From the NCBI GenBank assembly GCA_001510575.1, contig LNGK01000008.1:942340-1006339 (forward strand): DNA of 64,000 nt, in the 5' to 3' direction. The DNA comes from Knoxdaviesia capensis (lineage: Eukaryota > Ascomycota > Sordariomycetes > Microascales > Gondwanamycetaceae). The notes under the pieces were generated by a model that did not search any database, was not told the origin of the DNA, and saw nothing but the letters and a program-made list of their open reading frames with translations. A program made the translations under genes and the position numbers. Positions within the stretch are counted from its first letter, which is position 1. Every line of letters begins with the position of its first letter. This document shows, one piece after another, positions 32,138 to 43,790 of the stretch.

Positions 32138-33310
32138 TTACTTTCTAAACCATACGGAGAAGAACTCTTTCACCCAGCCAATATACCCTTTGGATGCAGC
32201 AACGAGGTTGAGCGCAGTGATAAAGCGGGATCCGAAAGCCTCCACCGCCCGGTAGTCGTCAGCATTGACGTCCCAAACGCCAGTCTCGGGCAGCGCAGCA
32301 CGGTCGTCGACCACAAACTCGATCAGGCCGTCGGCATCAAGACGGGTGCGCATGCGCGGGCCAATCGAGAGCGCGCGGCCAGCGCATCCGTCGGCGGCCA
32401 GGCGGGTGCCGGCGTCGACGACATCGTCAAAGCTGGCCAGGCCGCCGCCGCCGGAGAGGAACAAAGCCTCCATGACGGGCGGGACCATGCGGCTGCGCTG
32501 GACGAAGTACGGGGCAAGCATGTTGACGCGGGCGCCGCTGGCCCAGGCGGTGCCGGACAGGGCGCGGAACAGGCCCAGCACGGCGTGCTTGGACATGCTG
32601 TACAGGGCGAGGCCGGGGCTGGGCAGCAGCGAGGCCGACGAGCCCATGAGCAGCAGGCAGCCGGGCTCGCGGCCGGCGGCGGCGGGGCGGGAGTGCACGG
32701 ACGGCGGGTTCTTGGCCATCCAGTGCAGGGCCAGGTGGCTGGTGTAGGCGACGCCGGTGATGTTGACGTCGACGATGCGCAGCTTGGGCTCCGGGAGCAC
32801 GCCGTCGGGGCCGGCCTTGGGGAACTCGAGGCTCTCGAAGCCCGACGGGAAGGCCACGCCGGCGTTGGCGAGCACCACGTCGATGCGGCCGCCCTGCACG
32901 CGCGCGGCGGTCTCGAACAGCGCCACCTGGTCGGCCCACACGGCCACGTTGCACTGCTGGTACACGAACTGCGGGGCGTCTTTGCCGTCGGGCCCGCCGC
33001 CGCCGCCGCCGCCGCTGCTGCTGCTGCTGCTGCCGGTGCTGGCGCCGTACTTCTGCCGCAGCTTGGCCACCAGCTGCTCGCCGGCGCCGTCCGACACGTC
33101 GCCGATGACGATGTTGGCGCCCAGCGACGCCCAGTGTTCGGCGAATTTGGCGCCGAGGCCCCGCGCGCCGCCGGTGATCACCACCACGCGGCCGGCGAAC
33201 CACGTGGCATCGTACGGCTTGGTGGTGTCGACGGGGGGCGACCGGTGGATGACCTTTTCGAGGTCGGACAGCACCGGCCGGATCTGCTCGTAGTCGACCG
33301 GATCGGACAT
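32138..33310 (-). CDS. Short-chain dehydrogenase/reductase (SDR family)
   Basis: A single exon of 390 residues. It is an NAD(P)-dependent oxidoreductase with a classical SDR Rossmann fold. The cofactor motif TGGARGLG is at residues 46-53, Asp71 ends the second strand (GDV) and suggests NAD preference, and NAG is at 149-151. The catalytic set is Ser224/225, Tyr237 and Lys241 (YSMSK). The 45-residue N-terminal extension and the C-terminal tail ending in a hydrophobic, aromatic stretch (GYIGWVKEFFSVWF) recall fungal 17-beta/retinol-dehydrogenase-like SDRs that sit on membranes. The substrate is unknown. A Ser6-Gly7 run at 94-106 interrupts the fold between strands, encoded by CCG/CTG trinucleotide repeats on the + strand. 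A TATATATA stretch at 33741-33749, about 430 bases upstream, could be a promoter element. Confidence 0.92.
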   Translation of the reverse strand: MSDPVDYEQIRPVLSDLEKVIHRSPPVDTTKPYDATWFAGRVVVITGGARGLGAKFAEHWASLGANIVIGDVSDGAGEQLVAKLRQKYGASTGSSSSSSGGGGGGGPDGKDAPQFVYQQCNVAVWADQVALFETAARVQGGRIDVVLANAGVAFPSGFESLEFPKAGPDGVLPEPKLRIVDVNITGVAYTSHLALHWMAKNPPSVHSRPAAAGREPGCLLLMGSSASLLPSPGLALYSMSKHAVLGLFRALSGTAWASGARVNMLAPYFVQRSRMVPPVMEALFLSGGGGLASFDDVVDAGTRLAADGCAGRALSIGPRMRTRLDADGLIEFVVDDRAALPETGVWDVNADDYRAVEAFGSRFITALNLVAASKGYIGWVKEFFSVWFRK

Positions 33311-35777
33311 CTTCTTTCTCTGTCTCGGCTGTGTGCGGACGAGGGTTTTCTGGGGGCTGCGGTGCTTGCGACGAGAGCCGTGAGTGGGCGAAACAGACGT
33401 GCAAGGCGAAGGAGATCAGTTGACGTTGAGAAAGAGTCGTGGGTCGTTTGTTCTCCAGCTTTCGGGTATGCTCGGTACGGATTCGGAACAAGCTTGTGGC
33501 GTGGCAAAAAAACAGTCAAAAGGGAAGAAAAAAAAAGAAAAAAAAAAAAGGAAGGCTTGATCTCAACTGTCTTGGCCAAGCTCAACGCTGTATGTGCGCA
33601 GAACCGGAGACCAACTAGAATAAAGGAGAAACAAAAACAGGACAAAAAACCAAGCAAAATGTTGCCAATCTCTTAAATCGAGGCACAGCGAATGAACAAA
33701 AAGAGCCAAGGAAAACTGTTGGGGGTGGAGATACTGCCCGATATATATAGACAGCAAAGACCACCACCACGCAGACTGCGTTGTATCTCTCAGTCTGAAG
33801 GTTACAGCGCCATTCCACTTTTATATATGCAAGAAGGCCGGGCTAATCTCAGAGCGAAACAATTGGAAACCGGCGTGAACGAGGCTGTCGTGGCTTTGCA
33901 TCAATGGAGCTGACTTCCTATCATCCTCTCCGCCTGTGCCAACTTGCTGCCCGCAACCCGGCCCCAAGATCGGGTTGACTTGAGATATTGCAGCCCGCCA
34001 TTCTTCATTCGGCCAGGACTGAAGCCACGGCCGTTCGGATTCGCTCGGCCAAAAGTCCGCTTTTCCCATGCAGGAGGTAAAGGCGCAGCACACCAATGTG
34101 TAACGTCAATATGCTGTCAGCTCCTTTCTTGACGGGCCATCTTCCATTGCCTCGTCTGTTGTTGTTGGAAAATACACGGAGACTGGCGAGTTTTGAGGGT
34201 TAAACCCTAGAGTCCTGAGCTCCCACCAAACCCAATCATCAGCGCAGTCGGCATTCAATTCGGACGCTGATATCGCACCCACAATATCCGGAAGAGCCTG
34301 CGGGCGATTCATGCTCTGGATGGCGTGGCCTTTATCTCCTGACGCGAGAGCAGAGACAACCCCCACACGCATCCTCTAACTAATATTTGCATGCAAGTGC
34401 TACAGTGTACGAGTCCCGCCCAAGACAGCGTCCAGTGCCGGACCAACACACGCGGAGTGGATTCCCACCGCGAACCTGACCACTCGTAGCATTTAGGAGT
34501 ATCTGGCCCAGCGCCTAGTCCTGGGAGGCATGATCTCCGATACGGCGAGCACGCGGGCCCCTGGAGAGGAGGAGCCACCTTAAGACCGATACAAGACTGA
34601 ACTCGTATACTACGGAGGACCCAGAATCGATTTTGGGTATGCCGCCCCGAACAGCCTGCCCTGCAAGCCAGCTAGCCTGGCCTGATTTTATATCCACCTT
34701 TGGGCTTGCCTCACGGGTGCAGGGCCGAGGGGAAACCCCCCATCAAGTGGGGACCAGAGGTCGGTGGTCTGGCTCAAGCCCACAAGCTCAGGGATTGTCC
34801 CTGGCGGGGACTTACAGTTTGGGAGGCGGCTCGACAGAAAGCCCCAGCCACAGATAGCCTCGTGGGTACAGTAGAACAAGATTAATAAGAGCTCCGGGGA
34901 TGGTGATTAGAGTGTGCTGGCGTAGAGATAACGACGCTGTTGGCGTTGAAGTGTAAATTGATATTGGATACGAGAAGAACTGACGTACTTGCGCGGGGAT
35001 TCTCTGCTTGGCATATAACCGTGTGAGGACCGACACACCAAGGCCAGAGTCTCCAAATTCGTAGAGGCACCGTGGCCCGGCATCCAGGCCGGTCCGTGGA
35101 CGGAACAGCCCACTGACTGCCCCCTGGTAGTGAATTTTGTTTTCCTGTCTCTCACGCGTCAAGCGCTAGACGAACTGGAGAACGTGCTGCAGCTGCTCCA
35201 CACAGGATTCCCTCGCGAGGAAACAGACCCAGATCCACCAGCGGAAGAAGAAAGAAAATCGAAAAATAAAATAAAAAATGGATGGGGCTCCAGTGGTTTG
35301 GTAACACGCCGTTTCCCGAGACGCGGCGGCCAAGAAAGATCGGCGAGGGACGGAAGCAAAACGGGGGGCCTCGGAGACGTGAGTACGAGGACACTGCCAG
35401 TGGTTCCCCTCGTTGCCCCGTGGTCGGCTGTGGTGTGGGTTGACGGGACCCTTCCCGCACAATGACGCAAATCAGCGAGCGTCGGCCCCGTCCTCCCAGT
35501 AGAGCGAAGATCTCGTGGGGCGTGACGTGGAGCATGGAACTCGGGCAGATGTCAAAACAAAACAGGAACCGAGTTCTGTGATCGCTGCTGTCAAAAACAC
35601 AGTAGTTTGCCTGTCCTTTGTGGACCGGGAGAGGGCGATGTGTGACGTGCAGCCAGCCGGAGCGTATTGGGCGTACGTTCCTAGGGCCAGCCAAGATCCA
35701 TCTGATAGCCGGGTAAGCATCCGACGCAGTAGGAGCCATGGGCGGTGGTGCCGTGAGCAATAAGTAACAGACTCGAC

Positions 35778-35806
<29 letters not shown>
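35778..35806 (+). repeat. (CA)n microsatellite
   Basis: About 14 CA units; it lies inside one of the rejected long minus-strand ORFs, where it reads as Val-Cys repeats. Confidence 0.9.
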
Positions 35807-35808
<2 letters not shown>

Positions 35809-36183
35809 ACACTTAAACACACGGGGCTAATTATATCGACCACATGTGGTTGCCGGAGATTATAAGCATGGAGGAATCGCGTGGCTGCCAGTCCTGTCTG
35901 TGTAGTCCAGGACAGCACGTCACCACGATTCGACAGCAACCCTAACGGGGATAAGACGCTGCGGAGGGCTGCATTGACGAGGAAAGCAGGAATCACCATT
36001 CTGGGACACATGGAGCACGTTGCCACCCGGCTGTCGGGTGTGTGCTGCCTGTATGTCGGCATGCAAGGATGGCTGTTGGGAAATGGCGGGAGTGAGAGGG
36101 AGATCAGTCCGGCTACAGGCCGATCTCTGTGCCAGGAGTTGGCGAAGCGCTGTTTTGATCCTGCGAAAGATCGAGGGAGCACG

Positions 36184-36204
36184 ACACACACACACACACA
36201 CACA
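36184..36204 (+). repeat. (AC)n microsatellite
   Basis: About 10 AC units in the gene-poor spacer. Confidence 0.9.
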
Positions 36205-37339
36205 GAAAGAAGAGTGAATCATACACGTATCTAGAGGAGCCCCTTAAAGCTCCCATGGAAATCCAGCGAGGTGTGGATGACGGGCAGAGATAAGCTGCGT
36301 TTCTTGGAGGGTGGCGGCTAGATAAGAAACGGAGGGAGGGAGGGAGGAATTCCGCAGAGTGGCATTCTTGCATGGCTGGCCAAGACAACAACACTTCCTG
36401 TCTGTCAAAGGATTTTATTCATAAAAAAAATAAGATAAAATAAAAAAGAATACACAGAGGTTCGCTCGTTTCTCCATTACAGCAGATTTCGGGAGGCGAC
36501 GGAGAAATGGGCGCGAGGGACGACAGCAAGCCACCCAGACCTGAAAGGCATCGCCTCGCCCTTCTTGTCGGCTTCTCTGCCAGACACATAGCATAGATCG
36601 CCACTTGCACCCTAAGCCCAAGCTGGGATGCCGCGATGATACTGCCCCCCACATCCAGGGAGGAGGTATTTTGGAAGCTGGGAAGAACGGACAAGAAACA
36701 CTGCTCTGGCCCACTGGCGATCCGGCCATCCGCCAAGACAGGCCCGTTTCCGGCACAGGGGTGCAGCCAAGCACGACTCTTGACAATATACGCTATGGTT
36801 GGATATATATCTCCTGGATGCCGAACGTGCAGGAATCGCCATCGTGGGGTTTTCTTGGTTTTTGGTTTTTGGTTTTCTTTTCTACTGTAGCCACGGGGGA
36901 AGACCTCTTCTCTTCCAGCTTGCTCGATTTCCCCGATTTTTGCCTGCGAGGGCCAAGCAAGACGACGCGGGAGGCGAAGATTTTCCTCTCTTCCGGAAGC
37001 TAGGCCACAACAGGTTGCATCTTTCGGCGCGCGCGCGTGTGTGTGTTTCCTAAACGGGGACCCAAAGACGACGGCCGGATTGCAACGCTGATGACTTAAG
37101 CACGAGGGCAAGCCCGGAAAGTGTCCAATCACGGCCCCGGAGAGAGTGGTCGCCCTAACCCGCACACACACACACACTGGATGCCGGCTGGGAATTTCAG
37201 TTTCAAGGTGACGAAGATGAAGAGGACGAAGAGCTGGTGATGGTTGAAACAGATTGGCCCGATCGTCTAATATCCCGTTTCGCCACTTCTCGTTTGAAGT
37301 CGGCTTGAACTCATATCTACGGGGCATACTATCCATTCC

Positions 37340-37340
<1 letters not shown>

Positions 37341-37391
<51 letters not shown>
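37341..37391 (+). repeat. (TC)n microsatellite, interrupted
   Basis: About 51 bases of TC repeat with two TTT interruptions, directly upstream (minus sense) of the rejected 305-codon ORF. Confidence 0.9.
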
Positions 37392-38265
37392 GTGTGTGCA
37401 CGTCACATACTCCGGATCCACCCACAACCACTCCAGTCTTCCCAGTGGTTGGATATAGTTTCAGCTTGTGCCAAAGCACTGGCATGTTTCAATTGTTCGC
37501 CCGCGGGTTTTTCTCTTTCTGACTTTTTTAGTGGTGGGTGCTGCTATAGCGGCGTGCCGGTTCTTTACTTTCGCGTCTGTTGGTCTGGACCCGTGGAGTA
37601 GCACCGGCTGTTGCTGTTGGGCTCTGTTACCCCTGGATTAGGTGTGATGGACGGATTTGCTAGTCGAGAGAGGGGGTTTCTTTAGGCGCGGTGGAATCTG
37701 CAGTTCGTAGATTGAGTGAGCATCGGGTGAAGATAAAAAAAAAAGATAAAAAAAACCTGTCGGAAAATCTCTCTGTATGTGTGTTGTATGCATGTTCTAG
37801 GTGCAGTATGATACACACACTCATAGACAGAGAGAGAGAGAAAGAGAGAGAGAGAGGAGGGGGGGAAACAGAGAGCTCGGGCCACCCCAAAACAGGAGCG
37901 TTGACCCGATTTCTGCATCACACCCACCCACCCACCTTTCCTCCTTCTTTTCCTTTTTGCTCCCTCTCTCACTTCCCCCCGATTTCGCCACTCCCGTCGT
38001 TATCTTGCATTGCCCCGCTACGCAAGCGCGCATGCACCAAAGGTCGGACTGAAGCTTGAGGCACTTGGAATAAACCCCAGGCCTGCAGGACGGTGCTCCG
38101 GACTACTATACTGTGTGGGTTGTCTGTGCTTTGCTTGCTGTGCTGAGTCCCGAATATTCCGAATATGAGCATCATGTCATTGTTAGACAGCATATGCAGG
38201 AGAGAGAGGGGGAGAACGGACAGACAGACAGACAGACAGATGGGGGTCTGAATCGGCCTGGATTG

Positions 38266-38267
<2 letters not shown>

Positions 38268-38302
<35 letters not shown>
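38268..38302 (+). repeat. (CT)n microsatellite
   Basis: About 17 CT units. A short CAGA tetranucleotide repeat lies about 30 bases upstream (38220-38240). Confidence 0.9.
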
Positions 38303-38306
<4 letters not shown>

Positions 38307-40186
38307 TTCCTGGACATGCTAGATTGCCGTCCGTTGCGGTGCTGGGACTTTGTTGAGTGGTGGCTTTCCAGCCACGTACGTAGCATGAGGGTGTTCTTCT
38401 GTGTTTTATGCAGGGACGTCCTCGCCGGGAGTCGACTACCGTGAGAGACCGATGATAAGTCGGGCAACGCCACGGTCCGGCATCACGCCCCCAAATGCAG
38501 GCGGGAAGCAAGACCGCCCACCCACCGCCTAAAAAGGCAGGCTGGCTCTCTGCATCAGTCGAGGCCTCTAAAGGCCCAGCCGGCGCGCCATGAGGGGCAA
38601 AAAAAAAGGGGGATTGGATTTACTTTTTTTTTTCTTTTTCGGGGTGGTGGGTTTCTGTCTACAGGTGCGCGCCCACGCCCCCCCCCCCAAATCGCCTCCC
38701 ACGGCGCGTGAGAGAAAGGAATGAGGTATGCCTGGGCCATACAGTAGTGTCGTCGGGGGAATTCTGTTAGGGTGAACCGGCATGCTGAGAAAGGGTGGAT
38801 GGAGAGAGAACAGAAGAGAGCGTTGAAAAAACAAATCCCAAATCCCTCGCACGCGCAGGGTTTTGCGCCCGCTTCATGTGCGCATTGGGCTCCACTTGAA
38901 ACCCCCATCGCCGAAAAAAGGTGAACTGTATCCCCGAGAGAAGAAGAAAAGCAGGTTTCCTTTTTTTTCTCATACTTCTCGTATGTACGGGGTTGCAGTG
39001 AAAATGAAGAAGAAGGAGAAGAAAAAGAAAAAATAACAAACAGGGCTGCTGGACCACCTAGGTAGCCAGGTAACGAGCTGGACAATCTCGCGAGTGGCTC
39101 AAGATATATTTCGAGTGGCTGGAAACTGCCACACGCATTCAACACAGAGGACAGTGTGTGTCTCTGCCCTACAATGCGACGGGATGTGAATCTCGGGGAA
39201 GAACCAATGGTTCTTCAGCGCGTGAACAGCGCTGGAGTAACGCAGATATGGATCGACGTTGGCCGGATTGATTCGGAAGTGCTACGGAGGACAGGCCAAC
39301 TTCGTGGAATACTGGCAGAGGAGGCATGCATGTACCGACTACACCTTGCAGGTTTTGAAATCCTTTATCTTTTGGGGGATGGGCGCTGGCTCTGCCGTTG
39401 CAAGATAAACCAAAAAAATTAAACAAAAAAAAAACCTCCGACGACTATCTGGGTGCTCTCGTAGCAAGGGAAGCCGGAGACGGGACACACCCAGGTTTTT
39501 ATCAGAACAGCGAAGAAGTGTGTGGATGTAACCCCGGCCATGTGTGGCATATGCACGCTTTCTCTCTCTCTCTGTGTGTGTGTGTGTGCGTCTCTCCTAT
39601 CTCTTCGCCGTGGACACTGCTATCGTGTCGACGAAGGTGTATCATGTATCATGTATCAAGACATCGTCAACCTCATATGGAGAGCCAATCACGTCTTTTT
39701 TCCGGGGCCGCCAATGAGCGGGTGCATACTATGGGGCCCTATCTTTATGCATTGCTTTCCCTTTTTCGGTTCTTTTTTTTTCCTGTCGCTCTGTTCCCTT
39801 TCCGACGAAGAGGGAGCGAGAGAGGGAATGCTGTATGTGGGCGGGCAAGCCTGCAGAGCGCCACCACCAATTGACAACGATACCATATGATGGATGATGG
39901 TGGGGGTGGGCCGTTTCCCCCCGTCCACACCCTTTCTGCCTGCGAACCACTAATGCTCACTGTCTGTCGGCGTTTGCTCCAACGAAACGAAAAAAAGAAA
40001 AAAAAAATAAGAAAAAAACTGCCAATTCCGGGAGTCCTGGAACACGTCGACAAGGATAGCTAGGTGAGCGAGAGACACACAGTGGGAAAAAAACAAAGAG
40101 AGAGAGAGGAGTCCATCTGGAGATAAACAACCCTCCCCCAAGCTTGTTTTCGTTATCGCTGCGTTCTCCCCTTCACCAAGCCGAAG

Positions 40187-40210
40187 CTCTCTCTCTCTCT
40201 CTCTCTCTCT
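40187..40210 (+). repeat. (CT)n microsatellite
   Basis: About 12 CT units, 155 bases before the second assembly gap. Confidence 0.9.
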
Positions 40211-40365
40211 TGTGTCGCCCTCTCCTCCTCATTGCATCCGTAAGTGGACTTCAACTTCACATGTCAATCGTCAAAGAAGGCGACGAGTCTCTTCCGAACG
40301 AACGAACGAACGAAAGAACCTATCAGGCGCGGAACGCTCACACTCGCACAATCGCCCCCCCCCCC

Positions 40366-40390
40366 NNNNNNNNNNNNNNNNNNNNNNNNN
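40366..40390. other. Assembly gap (25 N) in a poly-C tract
   Basis: N run flanked by eleven C on the left and six C on the right, then poly-A. Same context as the gap at 12887-12927. Confidence 0.95.
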
Positions 40391-43332
40391 CCCCCCAAAA
40401 AAAAAACACACCCGCCGCCGCCGCCAGAACCACCACAAACGCAGAAGTATGGTAAAATGCAAAACCGGCCTGTGCAACTTGGCCTGAACAAAGCCAACCT
40501 CTCGTGTGTTCGTGTGTGACAGCATATCCCATATACCCTGGCCACCCACCCACCTCCAACACACGCTTTCTGGCTCTTCTCTCATGCTGGTGCTCGGTTC
40601 AACTCAAAACCTACGTACAGTATAGTTCAGCGCCCCCCACTTCACCGGCGGGACAGAGGGGCCAGAAAGAGAAAGGGACATATCTTTATGCAGGCGATTG
40701 CAGCAGCTCGTCAGGCCAGACCAAATCACACCGCATTGCATATGAGCCTGCCGTAGCGTACCAGAAAACAGCTGCACTGCTGTGTCTCGATGTCCCTTCT
40801 GGTGTCCTCAACGTACTACTGCAAGCACAGTACTTGTGATATGCACTGACCTGACTACTCGTGCATGTCTGTGTCTGTTCTTCGTCCGTCCGGCTTCCCA
40901 CCAGACTAGAAAAAAAAAGAGCTAAGATCGGTGTCAGCCCTCTCAACTCAGCCATGTCTCTCAAACGGTCATGTCTCACAGAACTAGCGCCATGCCAGTT
41001 TATGGTTCAGAGGCCTTGGCAACAACAGGGGGGGCCGGAAAGGATGATAGGCTCCTTTTGGGTAGGATGCAGCAGCATCTGGAGAGAGGTCTCGACTCTG
41101 TGATTTGGTCCTGGGGGGGGCATGGGCAGAGAGAACCGGTGGTTTTGCGTGGTTGTCCCCTGGTTTTCGCGAGGTGCTTGAGTAATGTCGGCACTCGATG
41201 ACGCCCGCCCTGAGAGGGAAGAAATCCAAAAGTCAGTGTCCGATGGAATCACGGCGTGGGACCCGCATTGAAGAGGGCAAATTACTGCGAGATTCGCAGA
41301 CGTGGGCCGTATGTATCATTGGAAACCGGGCCCCACCGATGCTGTTCATCGTATGGATGAACAGTACTACATCCACGCAGCAGCACGCGGGAAACCAGGA
41401 CAGAAAGAAGATGGATGGCAGCAGCCTTATTTCCTCGCGGTCCCTGGGCCAGAGTAGACGGACGACCTGAGTCCAGCGGCGGGATCTCTGTCCGTTCTGT
41501 TGTATCTCGAGGAGGCGGCGGCTGATGGCAGCTCTCTATCAGCATTCCTCTCCACCCGACCGACCAACCTGCCGTGAGATGATACTTCACTTTTTTTTTC
41601 TTTCAGGGGTCAAAGTGTGTCTGTCCAACCTAGATCTCGAAAACTAAACCCGGAACGACCGGCCGCTGTGATTTGCCCAGTCCTTTCGCGCCAAGTTCAG
41701 CGTGCCCGGATATATGCATTTCCTGCCTGGACCATCACGGTGAGAGAAGCCAATTTGCTGAAATTTTTTCTTTCTTTTTTCTTGTTTCCCTTGCCCCAAA
41801 GAGGAGAAAAGACCATCCTTTCAAAGGTCTCTCAGCCCGTGATTCCGCGCGGCTGTGTTGCCTGCCCTGTGCGTCACGGTGTCTGTTCAGGTTCTTTTCT
41901 TTCCCCTGGTCTAAGATTAAAGTTGTCAGGATAAGATTTTTCACTTGGTCCGTTCATTGAACCAACTTTACCGACTTAGACAGGCACACAGGCAGCTTAG
42001 CCCTTCCATCGCCCCGAATAAACGCCCGCCCGACACCTGAAGGCGTCGGGTGGTCAGTGTGTTATAAGCCCTGCGATAGGGTGCTGTGCGGCGGGCCCTG
42101 TGGCGAGAATTTGATGGATGCAGGATTGATGGCACAGCCAGGACATTCCCTGTTGAGTTGTTATCGTGCAGGCGTGATTCAGCCCGTGGGTTTGGCTGGT
42201 CTTTGCCCGGTTTGTTTGGCCATCATCAGTGCTCGGTAATCGGCGTGCCTTAAAACAAGTGAGAGCTGTGCGGAGAGAGAGCACTGATGAAAGAAAAGAA
42301 AGAAAAAAGGCCAAGTATTTTGTACATATGTACTAAAGTACATATCAGATGGAGATGGGTTGAGCAGGAAATGAACATACAGTCGAGGCCGAGTTTATAC
42401 AGGCTGTGTTGGTCGGGAATGGGGACCAACACTGGGCGGATGGATCGACGAACAGGATCTCGATGCAACGAAAGGGAACAACAGTAAGAACACAGGGACT
42501 TGGGGAGAACGAACAGATAGACCCAAAAAAGAAAACAAGGAATTTAAATCATTTTTTTTGCTGTCAGTTCCCGGCAGTTCGTCGCATGGGAGTCGTGCCT
42601 ATTAATGCACCACCCACCACCACACACCCACGCTCTCAACCGCCAGTAAGCGGGTAGATTAAAATCGGGAAGAGGGGGGGGAAGCGAGCTGATAAGAGAA
42701 GCAGAGCCCCCCAAGCCAGCCGGAAAAAGGAGGAAGGATTTATATACCTCCATCTGGATTGTACCATCCATACGGATATGTGCTGCAATGTACATACATG
42801 CCCGGATATGCTCCTGTCGCGGGAATCTCACGCTTGTATCGCGATGTGTTTTGCTCTGTGAGTGGAGTGTCTTACACTCGTATGTGTGCTCGTAAAAGAA
42901 GAACAAGAATCTAATTATTCTAATTAAATCACCATCCCTACGAAGGCCCCAGTTTGCGACAAGCCAAGCCCCAGTTGTCAAGAAAACCAGCGAAATCTAG
43001 GCCCTGTCAAAAGCAAACAGCTGCGTTTAGAGTATGCGACGTGTGGACGGCCCTCTTTTTCCAATATTACGGAGGATCTGGCCTGTGGCCAACGTTGATT
43101 GAGAACCACAGTAATAGGTGGATCTCGAGTTCTGTCTGGATCCAAACTGACTTATATACAAGGAACGAAACCACATCAGTAGGCTATGGATGTAAACTGA
43201 GGAGAAATGGAATAAGCCAGCATTTTGCCCACCAAACAAAGACGTCTAGGGCTACGAGACATCAACAGGTGTGTAGTCACCGAGGCAAGTCATTGACGAC
43301 TCATCTGATGCTGACCAAGGAGTACCAGATGC

Positions 43333-43352
43333 ATATATATATATATATATAT
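43333..43352 (+). repeat. (AT)n microsatellite
   Basis: About ten AT units in the gene-poor spacer. Confidence 0.9.
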
Positions 43353-43761
43353 CTCCAAGCCATGCAGAGCAGAGCAGCGAGCACACACTAATGCACGTTC
43401 TGGCCAGACTTCGTCGTCGTCGGCAACTTTCAGCAATCGGCGGCAGGATCGTATCTGTCTATCTGCCGTCTCTGGTGCTGCTCTGTGCGCCGAAAAAGAA
43501 ACCAGAACACGGTGGTGGTGAAGCCAACTCGGTGAAGCCACGGTTCGTCCCCTCCCCCTCCCCCCCCGCACCTTCAGAGGAGGGGAGGGGAGAGGTTCCC
43601 CCTCTTTCTCGTCTGCTGTCTTTCCTAGACCGGCGGTTCTCATCTCCTCGTCATATGGCAAGTCGGTACGTAGGGCTGCTGATTTAAGCGGTTCTGGCTG
43701 GAGGCCATAAAAAGGCCGGCCTCCCCCCTCCCGCAGTATCTCGTATGTGTCTCTGTGTGTA

Positions 43762-43787
43762 TGTGTGTGTGTGTGTGTGTGTGTGTT
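43762..43787 (+). repeat. (TG)n microsatellite
   Basis: About 13 TG units directly before the strongly pyrimidine-rich region upstream of the Whi3-like gene. Confidence 0.9.
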
Positions 43788-43790
43788 GTA

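Larger units (their letters stand above)
33311..43790. other. Gene-poor spacer rich in microsatellites
   Basis: About 10.5 kb in which I recognise no gene on either strand. It holds many dinucleotide repeats, an N gap at 40366-40390 and a near-palindromic AGGGTTAAACCCT at 34197-34209. ORFs of 243 codons (35472-36203, -) and 305 codons (36419-37336, -) exist but read through simple repeats and show no domain. Composition is mosaic, with no long strand bias of the kind seen beside real genes. It could be decayed sequence, an intergenic regulatory region or unrecognised non-coding transcripts. Confidence 0.45.

Noticed and set aside
31928..33676. 582-codon + strand ORF opposite the dehydrogenase
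   Set aside because: It is antisense to a well-supported SDR gene. It stays open because GC-rich third positions suppress stop codons on the other strand, and its translation is low-complexity with no domain.
34100..35160. Possible transposon remnant in the spacer after the dehydrogenase
   Set aside because: I looked for terminal inverted repeats, target-site duplications and transposase or reverse-transcriptase motifs and saw none.
39156..39422. 88-codon + strand ORF with a protein-like look
   Set aside because: Less repetitive than its neighbours, but it has no domain, no upstream C/T-rich leader and no homologue I recognise; too weak to call.
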